Shown piece by piece: positions 28,491 to 39,046 of a stretch of DNA of 64,000 bases; position 1 is the stretch's first letter; each line of letters starts with the position of its first letter. Position numbers and translations under genes: made by a program. The DNA comes from Pseudomonas paralactis (GTDB lineage: Bacteria; Pseudomonadota; Gammaproteobacteria; Pseudomonadales; Pseudomonadaceae). The notes under the pieces were generated by a model. That model saw nothing but the letters and a program-made list of their open reading frames with translations. It was not told the DNA's origin and searched no databases. The stretch spans positions 310,001-374,000 of the forward strand of contig NZ_JYLN01000003.1 of NCBI RefSeq assembly GCF_001439735.1. Reading direction: 5' to 3'.

Positions 28491-30467
28491 ATGTCTCAAC
28501 CTCGTGCCCGGATTGCCTCCCAGTTAGGTCTCGCCCTTGCCGTGATTCTGGCTGTCGTTATCAGCGGCAGTACCGTGTTTGCCCTGCGTTCTCTCGATTC
28601 CGCCAACCTCGATACTCGTGAGGAACACCTGGCCAGCGAGGCGCGTTTGCTCGCCGACCAACTCAATACCTTCCACAGCACCCTGCGCGAGAGTACCCAG
28701 CGTTTGAGCGGGCTGTTTGAAAAGCGCTTCGGCGCCGGCTTGAGTGTGCGTGCCGACCAACCCGTGGCCGTGGCCGGTGTACAAACGCCGAGCCTGTATC
28801 TGGGTAACGAGGTGCTGAACAATAACTTCGAAGAAGTGGATGAGTTCAAGCAAATGTCCGGCGGTGTGGCCACCGTATTCGTGCGCAGCGGCGACGACTT
28901 TATCCGCGTCAGCACGTCCCTGACCAAGCAGGATGGCAACCGCGCCATCGGCACTGTGCTTGACCGCCAGGGCGCGGCTTACCAGCGTGTGGCCGACGGG
29001 CAAACCTATATCGGCCGTGCGGTATTGTTCGACCGTTCCTACATGACCCAGTACAGCCCGGTGCGTGACAGCAGCGGCAAGGTCATCGCCGTGCTGTTTA
29101 TCGGCTTCGATTACACCGACGCCCAGAACGCTCAGTTTGAAAATCTCAAGCGCTTCCGTCTCGGTCAGACCGGCTCCCTGGCGCTGCTGGATGAACAGAA
29201 GCACTGGCTGGTACCGCCAGCCGGCGTGCAGGCACCGGATCAGGCCATTGCCGTGATGCTCGACCTGGCAAAGACGCCGGGGGTAGGGCGTTTCTGGAGC
29301 GACAACAACGAAGACTTCTACAGTGTCTCGGTGCCGTTCGAAGGAGGCCCCTGGGCGGTGGTGGCGAGTATGCCCAAGGCGGAAATTCGCGCTGTGACCT
29401 GGGAAGTCGGTATCCGCTTGGTGATCGGCAGTGTGCTGGCGATGTTGCTGGCAGTGGGCGCCACGGTGTGGCTGTTGCGCAGCAAACTGGCGCCATTGAG
29501 CGACCTCGTACGCCAGGCAGAGGCTCTGGGCGCAGGCGACTTGAGCGCACGCCTCAACGTGTCCAGCCATGACGAAATCGGGCAGTTGGCGCGCAGCTTC
29601 AATCAGATGGGTGAAGCGCTGTCGACCATGGTTTCGCATATCCGCAGCGCGGCCCAACAGGTCAATAGCCGTGCCCAGGCGTTGTCGGGGTTATCCGGCG
29701 GTGCCTATGAAGGCATGGAGCAACAGTCTGGCGAGATCACCAGCATGGCCGGCGCGGTGGAAGAGTTCAGTGCCACTTCGTTGAACATCGCCGACAACAT
29801 GGGCAATACCGAGCGCCTGGCGCAAGAGAATGCCCAGCAGACCCGGATCGGCCGCACCTCGATGCAGGAGGCGTCATCGTCGCTGGAACATATCGCCACT
29901 GCCCTGAACAGTACCGCTTCGGTGATCAATACCCTGGGCCAGCGCTCCCAGGAAATCGGTGGGATTGTCGGCGTGATCACGTCCATCGCCGAACAGACCA
30001 ACCTGCTGGCGCTCAACGCCGCCATCGAAGCCGCCCGTGCCGGTGAGCAAGGTCGTGGTTTTGCCGTGGTCGCCGACGAAGTGCGTAACCTGGCCTCGCG
30101 CACCCGCCAGGCCACCGATGAAATTTCGGCGATGATCCAGAGCATCCAGCAGGAAACCGGCAACGCCATCAGCACTATGGAGCACGGCAAGGTCTTGATG
30201 CAGGACGGCCTGTCGCGTAATGCCGACGTCGCCTCGGCCCTGGCGCGTATCGATGAGCAAAGCCGCTCGGCCGGCCAGCAATTCGCTGCGATCACCACCG
30301 CCACCCAGGAGCAGAGCAGCACCGCAACCCTGCTCAGCAGTAACTTGCAGAGCATTGCCCTGGCCAACAGCGAGCAGCGTGAAGTGGTGTCGAACCTGGC
30401 AGTCACCGCCAAGGAACTGGAGACCCTGGCGGCAGGTTTGCGTCAGGAGGTGGATCGGTTTCGTTGA
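28491..30467 (+). CDS. Methyl-accepting chemotaxis protein (double Cache, HAMP, signalling domain)
   Basis: A 658-residue chemoreceptor. A TM helix (about 12-32) is followed by a large periplasmic sensor of the Cache_3-Cache_2 type (about 35-300, with [20 protein letters not shown] and [19 protein letters not shown]), a second TM (about 305-326), HAMP (about 327-380) and a cytoplasmic signalling domain whose tip reads [20 protein letters not shown]. No CheR-tethering pentapeptide is present at the C-terminus. The ligand is unknown; the Cache fold in pseudomonads often binds organic acids or amino acids. It is not near other chemotaxis genes. Confidence 0.94.
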   Translation: MSQPRARIASQLGLALAVILAVVISGSTVFALRSLDSANLDTREEHLASEARLLADQLNTFHSTLRESTQRLSGLFEKRFGAGLSVRADQPVAVAGVQTPSLYLGNEVLNNNFEEVDEFKQMSGGVATVFVRSGDDFIRVSTSLTKQDGNRAIGTVLDRQGAAYQRVADGQTYIGRAVLFDRSYMTQYSPVRDSSGKVIAVLFIGFDYTDAQNAQFENLKRFRLGQTGSLALLDEQKHWLVPPAGVQAPDQAIAVMLDLAKTPGVGRFWSDNNEDFYSVSVPFEGGPWAVVASMPKAEIRAVTWEVGIRLVIGSVLAMLLAVGATVWLLRSKLAPLSDLVRQAEALGAGDLSARLNVSSHDEIGQLARSFNQMGEALSTMVSHIRSAAQQVNSRAQALSGLSGGAYEGMEQQSGEITSMAGAVEEFSATSLNIADNMGNTERLAQENAQQTRIGRTSMQEASSSLEHIATALNSTASVINTLGQRSQEIGGIVGVITSIAEQTNLLALNAAIEAARAGEQGRGFAVVADEVRNLASRTRQATDEISAMIQSIQQETGNAISTMEHGKVLMQDGLSRNADVASALARIDEQSRSAGQQFAAITTATQEQSSTATLLSSNLQSIALANSEQREVVSNLAVTAKELETLAAGLRQEVDRFR

Positions 30468-30521
30468 GGCTTAATGGTCGCCCCGGCCAGCGCCCGCCGC
30501 GCCGCTCTCTCCTGACACGCG

Positions 30522-32018
30522 CTAGCCATTAGCGGCTGGTCGGTACTGCAAGGCTTCCGCCAAATGATGACGGGCGATGCCTTCCACTTGCTCAAGGTCC
30601 GCCAGGGTGCGCGCGACCTTGAGCAGTCGGTGGGCGGCACGCAGCGATAATGTCAGCCGTTCACACGCGCTCTCCAGCCAGCTTTCATCGGCTTTGGCCA
30701 ACTGGCAGTGTTCCCGTAGCCGGGGCAGATCGAGGAGTGCATTGGCACAACCCTGGCGCTGGTGCTGGCGTTCACGGGCTTGTGCCACCTGGGCGGACGC
30801 TTGCGCGGTGGTGTCGCCGGCCTGTTGTGAGGGGTTCAGTGCGGTGACCTCCCGCGCGACTGTCAGGTGCAAATCAATCCGGTCCAGCAGCGGCCCGGAT
30901 AGCTTGTTGCGATAGCGTTGTATCTGCTCCGGCGTACACCGACAACGCCCGCTGGGTTCGCCCATGTAGCCGCAAGGGCAGGGGTTCATGGCCGCGACCA
31001 GTTGGAAGCGCGCCGGGAAACTCACCCGGTCACGGGCTCTGGAGATCACTATATGCCCCGACTCCAATGGCTCGCGCAGCACCTCCAGTACCTTGCGATC
31101 AAATTCCGGCAGCTCATCCAGAAACAGCACGCCGTGATGGGCCAGGGTGATTTCCCCCGGCTGCGGCTTCGAGCCGCCACCCACCAGCGCAGGGCCCGAT
31201 GCCGAGTGGTGCGGCTGGCGAAACGGGCGATTAGGCCAATGGCTCAGCGGTGCCAGGCTGACCACGGATTGGATTGCGGCCACTTCCAATGCCTCCTGCT
31301 CGCTCAGCGGTGGCAGCAAGCCCGGCAGACGGCTGGCCAGCAGAGTTTTGCCGGTGCCAGGTGGCCCGCTGAACAACAGGTTGTGTGCGCCGGCTGCCGC
31401 AATCAGCAAGGCACGCTTGGCTGCCAGCTGGCCCTGCACTTCACTCAGGTCCGGGTAAGGCTTGTTCAGGTACAGCAAGCCATCGGATCTGTAGGGCTCA
31501 ATCGGCACGTGCCCATTGAGGTGCGCCACCACTTGCAGCAGGTGGTCCACCGCAATCACTTTGAGCCCCGATGCCAGGCAGGCTTCCTCGGCATTGGCCC
31601 TGGGCACTATCACGGTGCGCCCGGCCTTGCGCGCCGCCAGCGCGGCCGGCAGCACACCTTTCACCGCCCGCACCTCGCCCGACAACGCCAGCTCCCCAAG
31701 GCACTCCACGTCATCAAGCATCAAGGCCGGCACCTGCACACTGGCCGCCAGGATCCCCAGGGCAATCGCCAGATCAAAACGCCCGCCGTCCTTGGGCAGA
31801 TCGGCGGGCGCGAGATTGAGGGTAATGCGCCGGGCCGGGTATTGCAGCGCTGAGTTGAGAATGGCGCTGCGGACGCGGTCCTTGCTTTCCTTCACCGCAG
31901 TTTCCGGCAGGCCCACCAGCGTCAGCGATGGCAATCCATTGGCCATATGCACTTCAACAGTGACGGCGGGGGCTTCGACGCCGACCTGGGCGCGGCTGTG
32001 CACGATAGCGAGGGACAT
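30522..32018 (-). CDS. comM: ComM/YifB family Mg-chelatase-like AAA+ ATPase
   Basis: A 498-residue protein with an N-terminal LonC-like domain (about 1-190, APADLPKDGGRFDLAIALGI), a central Mg_chelatase AAA+ domain with Walker A GPPGTGKT (218-225) and Walker B VLFLDELPEF, and a Mg_chelatase_C domain. The Cys-rich MNPCPCGYMGEPSGRCRCTP segment is typical. ComM in Vibrio and relatives is a hexameric helicase that promotes branch migration during natural transformation, so here a role in homologous recombination is inferred. The start follows AAGGA. Same strand as ubiK upstream. Confidence 0.94.
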   Translation of the reverse strand: MSLAIVHSRAQVGVEAPAVTVEVHMANGLPSLTLVGLPETAVKESKDRVRSAILNSALQYPARRITLNLAPADLPKDGGRFDLAIALGILAASVQVPALMLDDVECLGELALSGEVRAVKGVLPAALAARKAGRTVIVPRANAEEACLASGLKVIAVDHLLQVVAHLNGHVPIEPYRSDGLLYLNKPYPDLSEVQGQLAAKRALLIAAAGAHNLLFSGPPGTGKTLLASRLPGLLPPLSEQEALEVAAIQSVVSLAPLSHWPNRPFRQPHHSASGPALVGGGSKPQPGEITLAHHGVLFLDELPEFDRKVLEVLREPLESGHIVISRARDRVSFPARFQLVAAMNPCPCGYMGEPSGRCRCTPEQIQRYRNKLSGPLLDRIDLHLTVAREVTALNPSQQAGDTTAQASAQVAQARERQHQRQGCANALLDLPRLREHCQLAKADESWLESACERLTLSLRAAHRLLKVARTLADLEQVEGIARHHLAEALQYRPAANG

Positions 32019-32136
32019 GCTCGTTCCTTGAAAGGGTGGGCCGCTTCCTGCGGATTTTTCAAGGGTAGACGAGGTGGGCGTCTAGCGAGGTAGGGAGGTT
32101 TTACAGAACGTATCCGGGCGGCAATGCAAAACAAAT

Positions 32137-32222
32137 GTGGGAGCTGGCTTGCCTGCGATAGCGGTATGTCAGCAAAGAATCATCCGCTGATGCACCGCCA
32201 TCGCAGGCAAGCCAGCTCCCAC
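32137..32222. repeat. REPIN, type B (86 bp)
   Basis: Inverted GTGGGAGCTGGCTTGCCTGC arms between ubiK and comM, which are transcribed in the same direction. It is the only type-B copy in the window that is not between convergent genes. Confidence 0.9.
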
Positions 32223-32233
32223 ACTAACCGTGT

Positions 32234-32497
32234 TTATTCAGCAGAGGATGGCGCCAACCGTGCTTCAAGTTCAGCCACCTTCGCCTCCAGGCTCTCCAAT
32301 CGCGCACGTGTGCGGGCCAGTACGACCATCTGGCTGTCAAACTCTTCCCGGCTGACCAGGTCGAGCTTGCTGAAACCACTCTGTAGCAAAGCCTTGAACT
32401 GGCTTTCGATTTCATTGCGGGGCAGCGGGGTGTCGCCGCTGAACAGGCGAGAGGCGTGGCCGCTCAGGGCGTCGAGGAGGTCTTTGGGCGCGAGCAT
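32234..32497 (-). CDS. ubiK: Ubiquinone biosynthesis accessory factor UbiK (BMFP family)
   Basis: An 87-residue protein of the YqiC/BMFP family. The N-terminal part is amphipathic (LDALSGHASRLFSGD) and the C-terminal half (about 50-82) is a coiled coil (ARTRARLESLEAKVAELEAR). In E. coli and Salmonella, UbiK pairs with UbiJ to support aerobic ubiquinone synthesis. It is divergent from glnK across 422 bp, the standard position in pseudomonads. Confidence 0.9.
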   Translation of the reverse strand: MLAPKDLLDALSGHASRLFSGDTPLPRNEIESQFKALLQSGFSKLDLVSREEFDSQMVVLARTRARLESLEAKVAELEARLAPSSAE

Positions 32498-32568
32498 GGG
32501 AAATATTCCGGAAAACAGTTGGCCGGCAGTGTATCACGCAGCGTCTATAGTCTTTTTCATGCCGCGTC

Positions 32569-32621
32569 GCGCACGGTTTTCGCGCATCAAGGCGGGCGGC
32601 TGCGCACCGTTTTGATGCGCA
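32569..32621 (+). promoter_or_regulatory. Two putative NtrC enhancer sites upstream of glnK
   Basis: GCGCACGGTTTTCGCGCA (32569-32586), flanked by a C, and a second palindrome at 32601-32621 with TGCGCA at both ends around CCGTTTTGA. Both resemble the TGCACC...GGTGCA NtrC consensus and lie about 100-150 bases before the predicted sigma-54 start, the right distance for an enhancer. Confidence 0.55.
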
Positions 32622-32693
32622 TTGCGGCCGCGCACACGCCCCGTGGGTGGGCACAAGTGGGCAAAGGACTGATTTCAGTGATTTTTACGGAGC

Positions 32694-32708
32694 TGGCAAG
32701 GTTTCTGC
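32694..32708 (+). promoter_or_regulatory. Sigma-54 promoter of glnK-amtB
   Basis: TGGCAAGGTTTCTGC has GG and GC exactly ten bases apart and matches the sigma-54 consensus (TGGCACG-N4-TTGC) at all but two core positions. It predicts a start near 32720 and a leader of about 200 bases. The 422-base gap from 32498 to 32919 holds only these sites; I see no gene in it. Confidence 0.65.
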
Positions 32709-32748
32709 TTAGACGATCATGACCCATGCACTGATGCAGTCGCTGTGA

Positions 32749-33258
<510 letters not shown>

Positions 33259-33292
33259 GCCGCCAAACCCCAACGCCCCAGGAGAAAACACT

Positions 33293-34630
33293 ATGACTCT
33301 GCGTAAATTCGCAGGGCTCGGAGCCCTGCTGTCCATCGTAATGCCAAGCCTGGCCATGGCGGCAGACGAAGTGGCTGCTCCAGTCCTCAACTCCGGCGAC
33401 ACCGCCTGGATGCTGACCGCCACCGCTCTGGTGCTGTTCATGACCATCCCTGGCCTGGCGCTGTTCTACGGCGGCATGGTCCGCTCCAAGAATATTCTGT
33501 CGGTGATGATGCAGTGCTTTGCCATCACCGGCCTGATCAGCATCCTGTGGGTCGTCTACGGCTACAGCATCGCGTTTGACACCACCGGTATGGAACAGGG
33601 TGTGGTCAACTTCAACTCCTTCTTCGGCGGCCTGGGCAAGGCGTTCCTGGCGGGTGTCACCCCGGCCAGCATCACCGGGCCTGCGGCGCTGTTTCCGGAA
33701 GCGGTGTTCATCACCTTCCAGATGACCTTCGCCATCATCACCCCGGCGCTGATCGTCGGTGCTTTCGCCGAGCGCATGAAGTTCTCCGCGATGCTGATCT
33801 TCATGGCTGTCTGGTTCACTCTGGTCTACGCACCGATCGCGCACATGGTCTGGAGCGGCAACGGTGGCCTGATGTGGGACTGGGGCGTGCTGGACTTTGC
33901 CGGCGGCACAGTCGTGCACATCAACGCGGGTGTGGCCGGCCTGGTGGCGTGCATCGTGCTCGGCAAGCGTAAAGGCTTCCCGACCACACCGATGGCACCC
34001 CACAACCTGGGTTACACCTTGATCGGCGCGGCCATGCTGTGGATCGGTTGGTTTGGCTTCAACGCAGGTTCTGCTGCGGCGGCCAACGGCACGGCGGGCA
34101 TGGCGATGCTGGTCACCCAGATTGCCACCGCTGCTGCGGCGCTGGGCTGGATGTTCGCCGAGTGGATCACCCACGGCAAGCCAAGTGCACTGGGCATTGC
34201 CTCGGGTGTGGTGGCCGGCCTGGTTGCCGTGACGCCAGCCGCAGGCACCGTGGGCCCGATGGGTGCGCTGGTGATCGGCCTGGTCGCCGGTGTGGTGTGC
34301 TTCTTCTGCGCCACCAGCCTCAAGCGCAAGCTGGGCTACGACGACTCCCTGGATGCCTTCGGTGTGCACGGTATCGGCGGTATCGTCGGTGCGATCCTCA
34401 CCGGTGTGTTCGCAGCCCCGGCACTCGGCGGCTTCGGCACCGTGACCGACATCGCCGCCCAGGTCTGGATCCAGTGCAAAGGCGTCGGCTTCACAGTGAT
34501 CTACACAGCCATCGTGACCTACGTCATTCTCAAGGTGCTGGATATGGTCATGGGCCTGCGCGTCACCGAGGAAGAAGAGGCTGTGGGCCTTGATCTGGCG
34601 CAACACAACGAGCGTGGCTACAACTTGTAA
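33293..34630 (+). CDS. amtB: Ammonium transporter AmtB
   Basis: Inner-membrane trimeric ammonium channel, 445 residues. A cleavable signal (ending SLAMAA, about residue 24) is followed by about eleven TM helices. The paired pore histidines are at 209 (VVHINAG) and 359 (GVHGIGG), and the ammonium-transporter signature around DFAGGTVVHINAG is present. ATG at 33293 after AGGAGAAAA. Co-transcribed with glnK and closed by an intrinsic terminator. Confidence 0.97.
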   Translation: MTLRKFAGLGALLSIVMPSLAMAADEVAAPVLNSGDTAWMLTATALVLFMTIPGLALFYGGMVRSKNILSVMMQCFAITGLISILWVVYGYSIAFDTTGMEQGVVNFNSFFGGLGKAFLAGVTPASITGPAALFPEAVFITFQMTFAIITPALIVGAFAERMKFSAMLIFMAVWFTLVYAPIAHMVWSGNGGLMWDWGVLDFAGGTVVHINAGVAGLVACIVLGKRKGFPTTPMAPHNLGYTLIGAAMLWIGWFGFNAGSAAAANGTAGMAMLVTQIATAAAALGWMFAEWITHGKPSALGIASGVVAGLVAVTPAAGTVGPMGALVIGLVAGVVCFFCATSLKRKLGYDDSLDAFGVHGIGGIVGAILTGVFAAPALGGFGTVTDIAAQVWIQCKGVGFTVIYTAIVTYVILKVLDMVMGLRVTEEEEAVGLDLAQHNERGYNL

Positions 34631-34640
34631 GTACGTGAAA

Positions 34641-34672
34641 AAAACATGCCCGGCTTGCCGGGCATTTTTTTG
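34641..34672 (+). terminator. Intrinsic terminator after amtB
   Basis: ATGCCCGGC (34646-34654) and GCCGGGCAT (34657-34665) form a tight stem over two T's, followed by a run of T's and preceded by A's. Confidence 0.9.
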
Positions 34673-34839
34673 TCTGGTGTTTGTCTTTGGCTAAAGGTGT
34701 ATGGGTTTTTTATCAACTTTGTGATGGGATCCACACGGCACTTTTCAGAGTGCAAATGTCTTACAGGCATGAAGGCGTATTCGGCACTTTGTTTTTTCCC
34801 AGAGCGCGCTAGAATGCGCGCCGATGGGCGGAGAACTGT

Positions 34840-35265
34840 ATGTGGCAACAGACCCTGATTACCCTGCGGGCCAAGCCCCGGGGCTTTCACCTGGTAACGG
34901 ACGAGTTGCTTGCCGGCTTGCCTGAATTGAAGGCTTGCCGTGTGGGCCTGTTGCATCTGTGGCTGCAGCACACCTCGGCCTCGTTGACCGTCAACGAGAA
35001 TGCCGACCCGGCGGTTCGCCGTGACTTCGAGCGTTTTTTCAACCTGCTGGTGCCACAGGGTCGCGCAGGGTTTGAGCACAACGACGAAGGTCCGGATGAT
35101 CTGCCGGCGCACTTCAAGGCCAGTCTGCTGGGCTGCCAGCTGAGTTTGCCGGTCAAGGCCGGCCGCTTGGCGATGGGGACATGGCAAGGTGTTTATCTGG
35201 GCGAGCACCGTGATCATGGCGGTGCTCGTAAAGTCCTCGCCACCTTGCACGGTGAAGAGGCTTAA
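34840..35265 (+). CDS. YjbQ family protein (secondary thiamine-phosphate synthase-like)
   Basis: A 141-residue member of the UPF0047/YjbQ family, cytosolic, with the conserved [14 protein letters not shown] segment (about 51-64) and the C-terminal [16 protein letters not shown]. Family members have been reported to have weak thiamine-phosphate synthase activity, but the physiological role is unclear. Full length for the family. It follows amtB after 209 bases that include a terminator. Confidence 0.9.
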   Translation: MWQQTLITLRAKPRGFHLVTDELLAGLPELKACRVGLLHLWLQHTSASLTVNENADPAVRRDFERFFNLLVPQGRAGFEHNDEGPDDLPAHFKASLLGCQLSLPVKAGRLAMGTWQGVYLGEHRDHGGARKVLATLHGEEA

Positions 35266-35367
35266 GCCACTGGAGATCCGGTGGATGTTGATTTTTTTCC
35301 GGCGACCTCGACAGAGGGTGAAGCTGGGCTATAACTAATCTGCTTTTCGCAAGTCATGAGGTAGAAC

Positions 35368-35700
35368 ATGAGCGACGATGATCTGGAACAAGACGACCTC
35401 GAAGTAGGTGATGAAGACGACACCGAAGAAGGTCTTGAAGTAGCGGCGGAAGACGTTGCTGACGATGCCGATGACAGCGGTGCCGATGACGCGGCTCCCA
35501 AAGCCAAGGGCAAAGCCAAGGCTGCAGTTTCGGTAGACGAGCTGCCAAGCGTTGAAGCCAAGAACAAAGAGCGCGATGCCCTGGCCCGTGCGATGGAGGA
35601 ATTCCTCGCTAAAGGCGGCAAAGTGGTCGAAGTCGAGGCTAACGTGGTCGCAGACCCACCGAAGAAGCCGGATAACAAGTACGGCAGCCGACCTATCTAG
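35368..35700 (+). CDS. sutA: Transcriptional regulator SutA
   Basis: A 110-residue RNA-polymerase-binding protein described in P. aeruginosa as needed for transcription during slow growth. It has a long acidic disordered N-terminus (residues about 1-45, rich in Asp and Glu), a Lys/Ala-rich hinge, a short helical centre (about 56-85, NKERDALARAMEEFLAKGGK) and a basic C-terminal tail ending KKPDNKYGSRPI. This layout and the yjbQ neighbour match SutA. It is followed by a strong terminator, so it is a single gene. Confidence 0.92.
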   Translation: MSDDDLEQDDLEVGDEDDTEEGLEVAAEDVADDADDSGADDAAPKAKGKAKAAVSVDELPSVEAKNKERDALARAMEEFLAKGGKVVEVEANVVADPPKKPDNKYGSRPI

Positions 35701-35721
35701 GGTCTGCCTCCTGCTTGTAAG

Positions 35722-35751
35722 GAAAAGCCCGCCGTCGCTGCGGGCTTTTTC
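35722..35751 (+). terminator. Intrinsic terminator after sutA
   Basis: AGCCCGC (35726-35732) and GCGGGCT (35740-35746) with a seven-base loop and a T tail. Confidence 0.88.
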
Positions 35752-35788
35752 ATGCCTGGAGCAATTTACCGGTTTGCTGCAATACCCT

Positions 35789-35875
35789 GTGGGAGCTGGC
35801 TTGCCTGCGATAGCGGTCTATCTGCGAGCCCTGTGTTGACTGATCCACCGCTATCGCAGGCAAGCCAGCTCCCAC
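35789..35875. repeat. REPIN, type B (87 bp)
   Basis: Inverted GTGGGAGCTGGCTTGCCTGC arms between the convergent sutA and HAD genes, just past the sutA terminator. Confidence 0.9.
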
Positions 35876-35888
35876 ATTGGGGTCAGTG

Positions 35889-36584
35889 TTAGCTCCAGCG
35901 ACTCAGCAGTGGCGGTAACTCCGTCAGGCTGCGAATCTGCGCATCCGGGTGCTTGTCTCCCTCCCAGGCCTTGCCCGTAGGGTTGAACCACACCGCCCGC
36001 AGCCCCGCCTGCTGCGCGCCGGCGATGTCATCCCCAGGATGATCGCCCACATGCACTGCCGCGCTGGCGTCCACACCGCCACGTTGCAGCGCCTCCTGAA
36101 ACAGCCGTGCATCCGGCTTGGCGATGCCGATATCTTCAGCGCGCAGGGCAAAGTGAAAATAGTCCGCCAGGCCAACGCGCTGCACATCGGCATTGCCATT
36201 GGTGATCACCCCCAGCAGGAAGTGCTGGCGCAGCGCCTTGAGCATCGGTTCGGCTTCCGGGAACACGGTGAGCTGGTGACGAGCATGGATAAACGCTTCG
36301 AAGCAGACATCCGCCATTTGCATCGCTTCAGGCTGGGGATAGCCGGCCTCCTCGAATGCCAGCATCAACACCCGGTGACGCAGGACGCTGATGCGGTGCT
36401 TGAGCTCGGGATGGCGCTGCAACACTTGCTGACGCAGGCTGGCGAAATGCTCCAGGGGCAGATCCCCGACCTTGGAGGCGTTGAGCGCCAGCCATTCGCG
36501 CATCGACGCTTCGGCGCTGATGATGACGGGTACGTTGTCCCAGAGGGTGTCGTCCAGGTCGAAGGTGATCAGCTTGATACTCAT
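35889..36584 (-). CDS. HAD-IA family hydrolase
   Basis: A 231-residue haloacid-dehalogenase-superfamily phosphatase. Motif I is FDLDDTLWD (nucleophile Asp9, acid/base Asp11), motif II lies in GVITNGN, motif III Lys in KPDARLF and motif IV in [12 protein letters not shown]; a cap sits between motifs I and II. It probably dephosphorylates a small metabolite such as a nucleotide or a sugar phosphate, but the substrate is not clear. Its ATG overlaps the xerC stop by four bases (ATGA), so it is translationally coupled as the last gene of the leftward lppL-lysA operon. Confidence 0.9.
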   Translation of the reverse strand: MSIKLITFDLDDTLWDNVPVIISAEASMREWLALNASKVGDLPLEHFASLRQQVLQRHPELKHRISVLRHRVLMLAFEEAGYPQPEAMQMADVCFEAFIHARHQLTVFPEAEPMLKALRQHFLLGVITNGNADVQRVGLADYFHFALRAEDIGIAKPDARLFQEALQRGGVDASAAVHVGDHPGDDIAGAQQAGLRAVWFNPTGKAWEGDKHPDAQIRSLTELPPLLSRWS

Positions 36585-37480
36585 GAGTCGCTGCCTTTGA
36601 TGCGTTTGGCCCGTGGATGGGCGCTGTCGTACACCGTTGCCAGGTGCTGGAAGTCCAGGTGTGTGTAGATCTGGGTGGTCTTGATATCGGCGTGGCCGAG
36701 CAGTTCCTGTACGGCGCGCAGATCCTGAGAGGACTCCAGCAGATGGCTGGCAAAGGAGTGGCGCAGCATGTGCGGGTGCAGGTTCTGCCCCAGCTCCCGC
36801 TCGCCGGCGGCCTTGACCCGAAGCTGGATGGCGCGTGGCCCCAGGCGTCGGCCTTGCTGGCTGACAAACACCGCATCGTCCGCCGGGTTGGTCAAAAGGC
36901 GCAGTGGCAGCCATAGCTGCAAGGCTTCGCGGGCTTTTCTGCCCACCGGCAGCACGCGGGTCTTGCTACCTTTGCCGAGCACTTGTATCAGGCCATCGGC
37001 AAGGTCCAACTGATCAAGGTTCAGGCTTGTCAGCTCTGACAGGCGCAGGCCCGAGGAATAGAACAGCTCAAGGATCGCCTGGTCGCGATGGGCCAGGAAG
37101 TCATCCTCTACCGCGCCATCGAGCAGCTGCAAGGCACGGTCGGTGTCCAGGGTCTTGGGCAGGCGCCGCTCGCCCTTGGGTGGGGACAGGCCATTGGCCG
37201 GGTCGTGATCGCACAAGCCCTCGCGATTGAGGTAGTGATAGAGGCCGCGCACTGCAGACAGCAGCCGAGACAGGCTACGTGAGGACTGGCCTTGCTGGTG
37301 CAACCGGGCGATCAGGCTGCGCAGGGCCTGGATATCCAGGGCTTTCCAGCTACTGACGTGCTGTTTCTCACAGTAGGCCAGAACCTTGTTCAAGTCTCGC
37401 CGATAGGCTTCAAGGGTGTGGGGCGACACCTGGCGCTCATTGCGCAGGTGAGCGCAGTAGGCGTCCAGTTGCCGCTCCAT
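36581..37480 (-). CDS. xerC: Site-specific tyrosine recombinase XerC
   Basis: Resolves chromosome dimers at dif together with XerD and FtsK. The 299-residue product has the tyrosine recombinase set: Arg146, Lys170, His237, Arg240, His263 and the nucleophile Tyr272. The N-terminal SAM-like domain (about 1-100) begins [20 protein letters not shown], typical of XerC. It belongs to the lysA-dapF operon, as in P. aeruginosa where it is called sss. It starts 2 bases after the DUF484 stop. Confidence 0.97.
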   Translation of the reverse strand: MERQLDAYCAHLRNERQVSPHTLEAYRRDLNKVLAYCEKQHVSSWKALDIQALRSLIARLHQQGQSSRSLSRLLSAVRGLYHYLNREGLCDHDPANGLSPPKGERRLPKTLDTDRALQLLDGAVEDDFLAHRDQAILELFYSSGLRLSELTSLNLDQLDLADGLIQVLGKGSKTRVLPVGRKAREALQLWLPLRLLTNPADDAVFVSQQGRRLGPRAIQLRVKAAGERELGQNLHPHMLRHSFASHLLESSQDLRAVQELLGHADIKTTQIYTHLDFQHLATVYDSAHPRAKRIKGSDS

Positions 37481-37482
37481 GG

Positions 37483-38199
37483 TCAGCGCACCGCGCGCAG
37501 TGTGGTGGTGTGGCGCGGCAGGACGCGGCCCAGCACTTGGGCGATATAGGTCAGGAACAGCGTGCCTACCGAGCTTTTGTAGTGCGCAGGATCGCGGCTG
37601 GCGATGGCCAGCACGCCGTGCAAGCCTTGATGGCTGAGGGCGATGACGGCGGTAGAGCCGATCTGCTTGCGCTGCTCGGCGCCAAACAGGAAGTCCAGTT
37701 CATGTTCACGCAAGGTGCCGCTGACCGTCTTGCCTTCGGACAGCAGGCCGCCGATGGCAGTCTGTGCTTCACCACCTGTGACCCAGCGACCCACCGGCAT
37801 CGGGTTGTCGCTGAACAGGATCAGGCTGACAAAGGGCACCTGGAAATCCTCGCGCAGGCTGTCTTCCACGGCGATCACCGTTTCTTCCAGGCTGGCGGCG
37901 TCCATCAGGGTCAGGATCAGGCGGCGGGTCTTGTCGAACAAGCGGTCGTTGTCGCGCGCCACGTCCATCAGATGGGAGAGTCGATGGCGCATTTCAATAT
38001 TGCGCTCGCGCAGAATCTTCATCTGCCGCTCCACCAGCGACACGGTATCGCCGCGCTGGTGGGGAATGCGCAAGGCCGGCAGCAGTTCTTCATGTTCGAC
38101 GAAGAAGTCCGGATTAGCCTCAAGGTACGCCGCGACAGCAGCGGCCTCCAGGCTTTCACTCGGGGTAGCGTGTGCGGGTACTTGAGGCTTATCGGTCAT
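37483..38199 (-). CDS. DUF484 family protein (GAF-like)
   Basis: A 238-residue protein of the DUF484 family: an N-terminal helical part ([20 protein letters not shown]), a coiled-coil segment (about 65-105) and a GAF-like C-terminal domain. Always found between dapF and xerC in gamma-proteobacteria, so it probably acts with one of them, but its role is unknown to me. No signal peptide or membrane helix. Confidence 0.92.
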   Translation of the reverse strand: MTDKPQVPAHATPSESLEAAAVAAYLEANPDFFVEHEELLPALRIPHQRGDTVSLVERQMKILRERNIEMRHRLSHLMDVARDNDRLFDKTRRLILTLMDAASLEETVIAVEDSLREDFQVPFVSLILFSDNPMPVGRWVTGGEAQTAIGGLLSEGKTVSGTLREHELDFLFGAEQRKQIGSTAVIALSHQGLHGVLAIASRDPAHYKSSVGTLFLTYIAQVLGRVLPRHTTTLRAVR

Positions 38200-38212
38200 T
38201 GGTTTGGCTCAC

Positions 38213-39043
38213 TCATAGACGGACCTGTCCTTCGTATACGCGCGAGGCCGGCCCGGTCATCATCACCGGGTGGCCAGGGCCTGCCCATTCGATAGACAAA
38301 CGTCCACCGGGCAGGTCGATCAGCAGCGGCGAATCCATCCACCCCTGGCTGATCGCAGCTACGGCAGCGGCACAAGCGCCGGTACCGCAAGCCTGGGTTT
38401 CGCCGGCGCCACGTTCCCAAACGCGCAATTGCGCGCGGGTACGGTCGATCACCTGCAGGAAGCCCACATTGACCCGGGCGGGAAAGCGCGGGTGATGTTC
38501 GATCTTCGGCCCCAGTTCGTGCACCGGGGCGTTATTGATGTCGTTGACCCGCAGCACCGCATGGGGGTTGCCCATGGACACGGCGGCGATCTCCACGGTT
38601 TTGCCATCCACATCCAACGGGTAGCTGAGGGCCTGCTCGGTGGCCTGGAACGGAATATCCGCCGGCTCCAGACGTGGCGCGCCCATGTTGACGCTGATCT
38701 GGCCGTCACTGCGAATATCCAGTTCGATCACGCCGCCCTTGGTTTCGACGCGAATCTGGCGCTTGGCGGTCAGGCGCTTGTCCAGCACAAAGCGTGCAAA
38801 GCAGCGCGCTCCGTTGCCGCACTGTTCCACTTCGGAACCGTCGGAATTGAAGATCCGGTAGCGGAAATCCACCTCCGGGTTGCTCGGCGCCTCCACCAGC
38901 AGCAACTGGTCGAAACCGATGCCGGTGTGACGGTCGCCCCACTGTTTGGCGTGTTTGGGCAGGATGTGCGCGTGCTGGCTGACCAGGTCGAGGACCATGA
39001 AATCATTACCCAGCCCGTGCATCTTGGTAAAACGCAGCAGCAT
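38213..39043 (-). CDS. dapF: Diaminopimelate epimerase
   Basis: Converts LL- to meso-diaminopimelate, the precursor of lysine and peptidoglycan. The 276-residue cofactor-independent enzyme has its catalytic cysteine pair at 75 (CGNGARC) and 219 (ACGTGAC), with the two-fold symmetric domains of the family. It starts just after the lysA stop (3 bases) and precedes DUF484, a typical order. Lysine synthesis is completed by the upstream LysA. Confidence 0.97.
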   Translation of the reverse strand: MLLRFTKMHGLGNDFMVLDLVSQHAHILPKHAKQWGDRHTGIGFDQLLLVEAPSNPEVDFRYRIFNSDGSEVEQCGNGARCFARFVLDKRLTAKRQIRVETKGGVIELDIRSDGQISVNMGAPRLEPADIPFQATEQALSYPLDVDGKTVEIAAVSMGNPHAVLRVNDINNAPVHELGPKIEHHPRFPARVNVGFLQVIDRTRAQLRVWERGAGETQACGTGACAAAVAAISQGWMDSPLLIDLPGGRLSIEWAGPGHPVMMTGPASRVYEGQVRL

Positions 39044-39046
39044 GGC

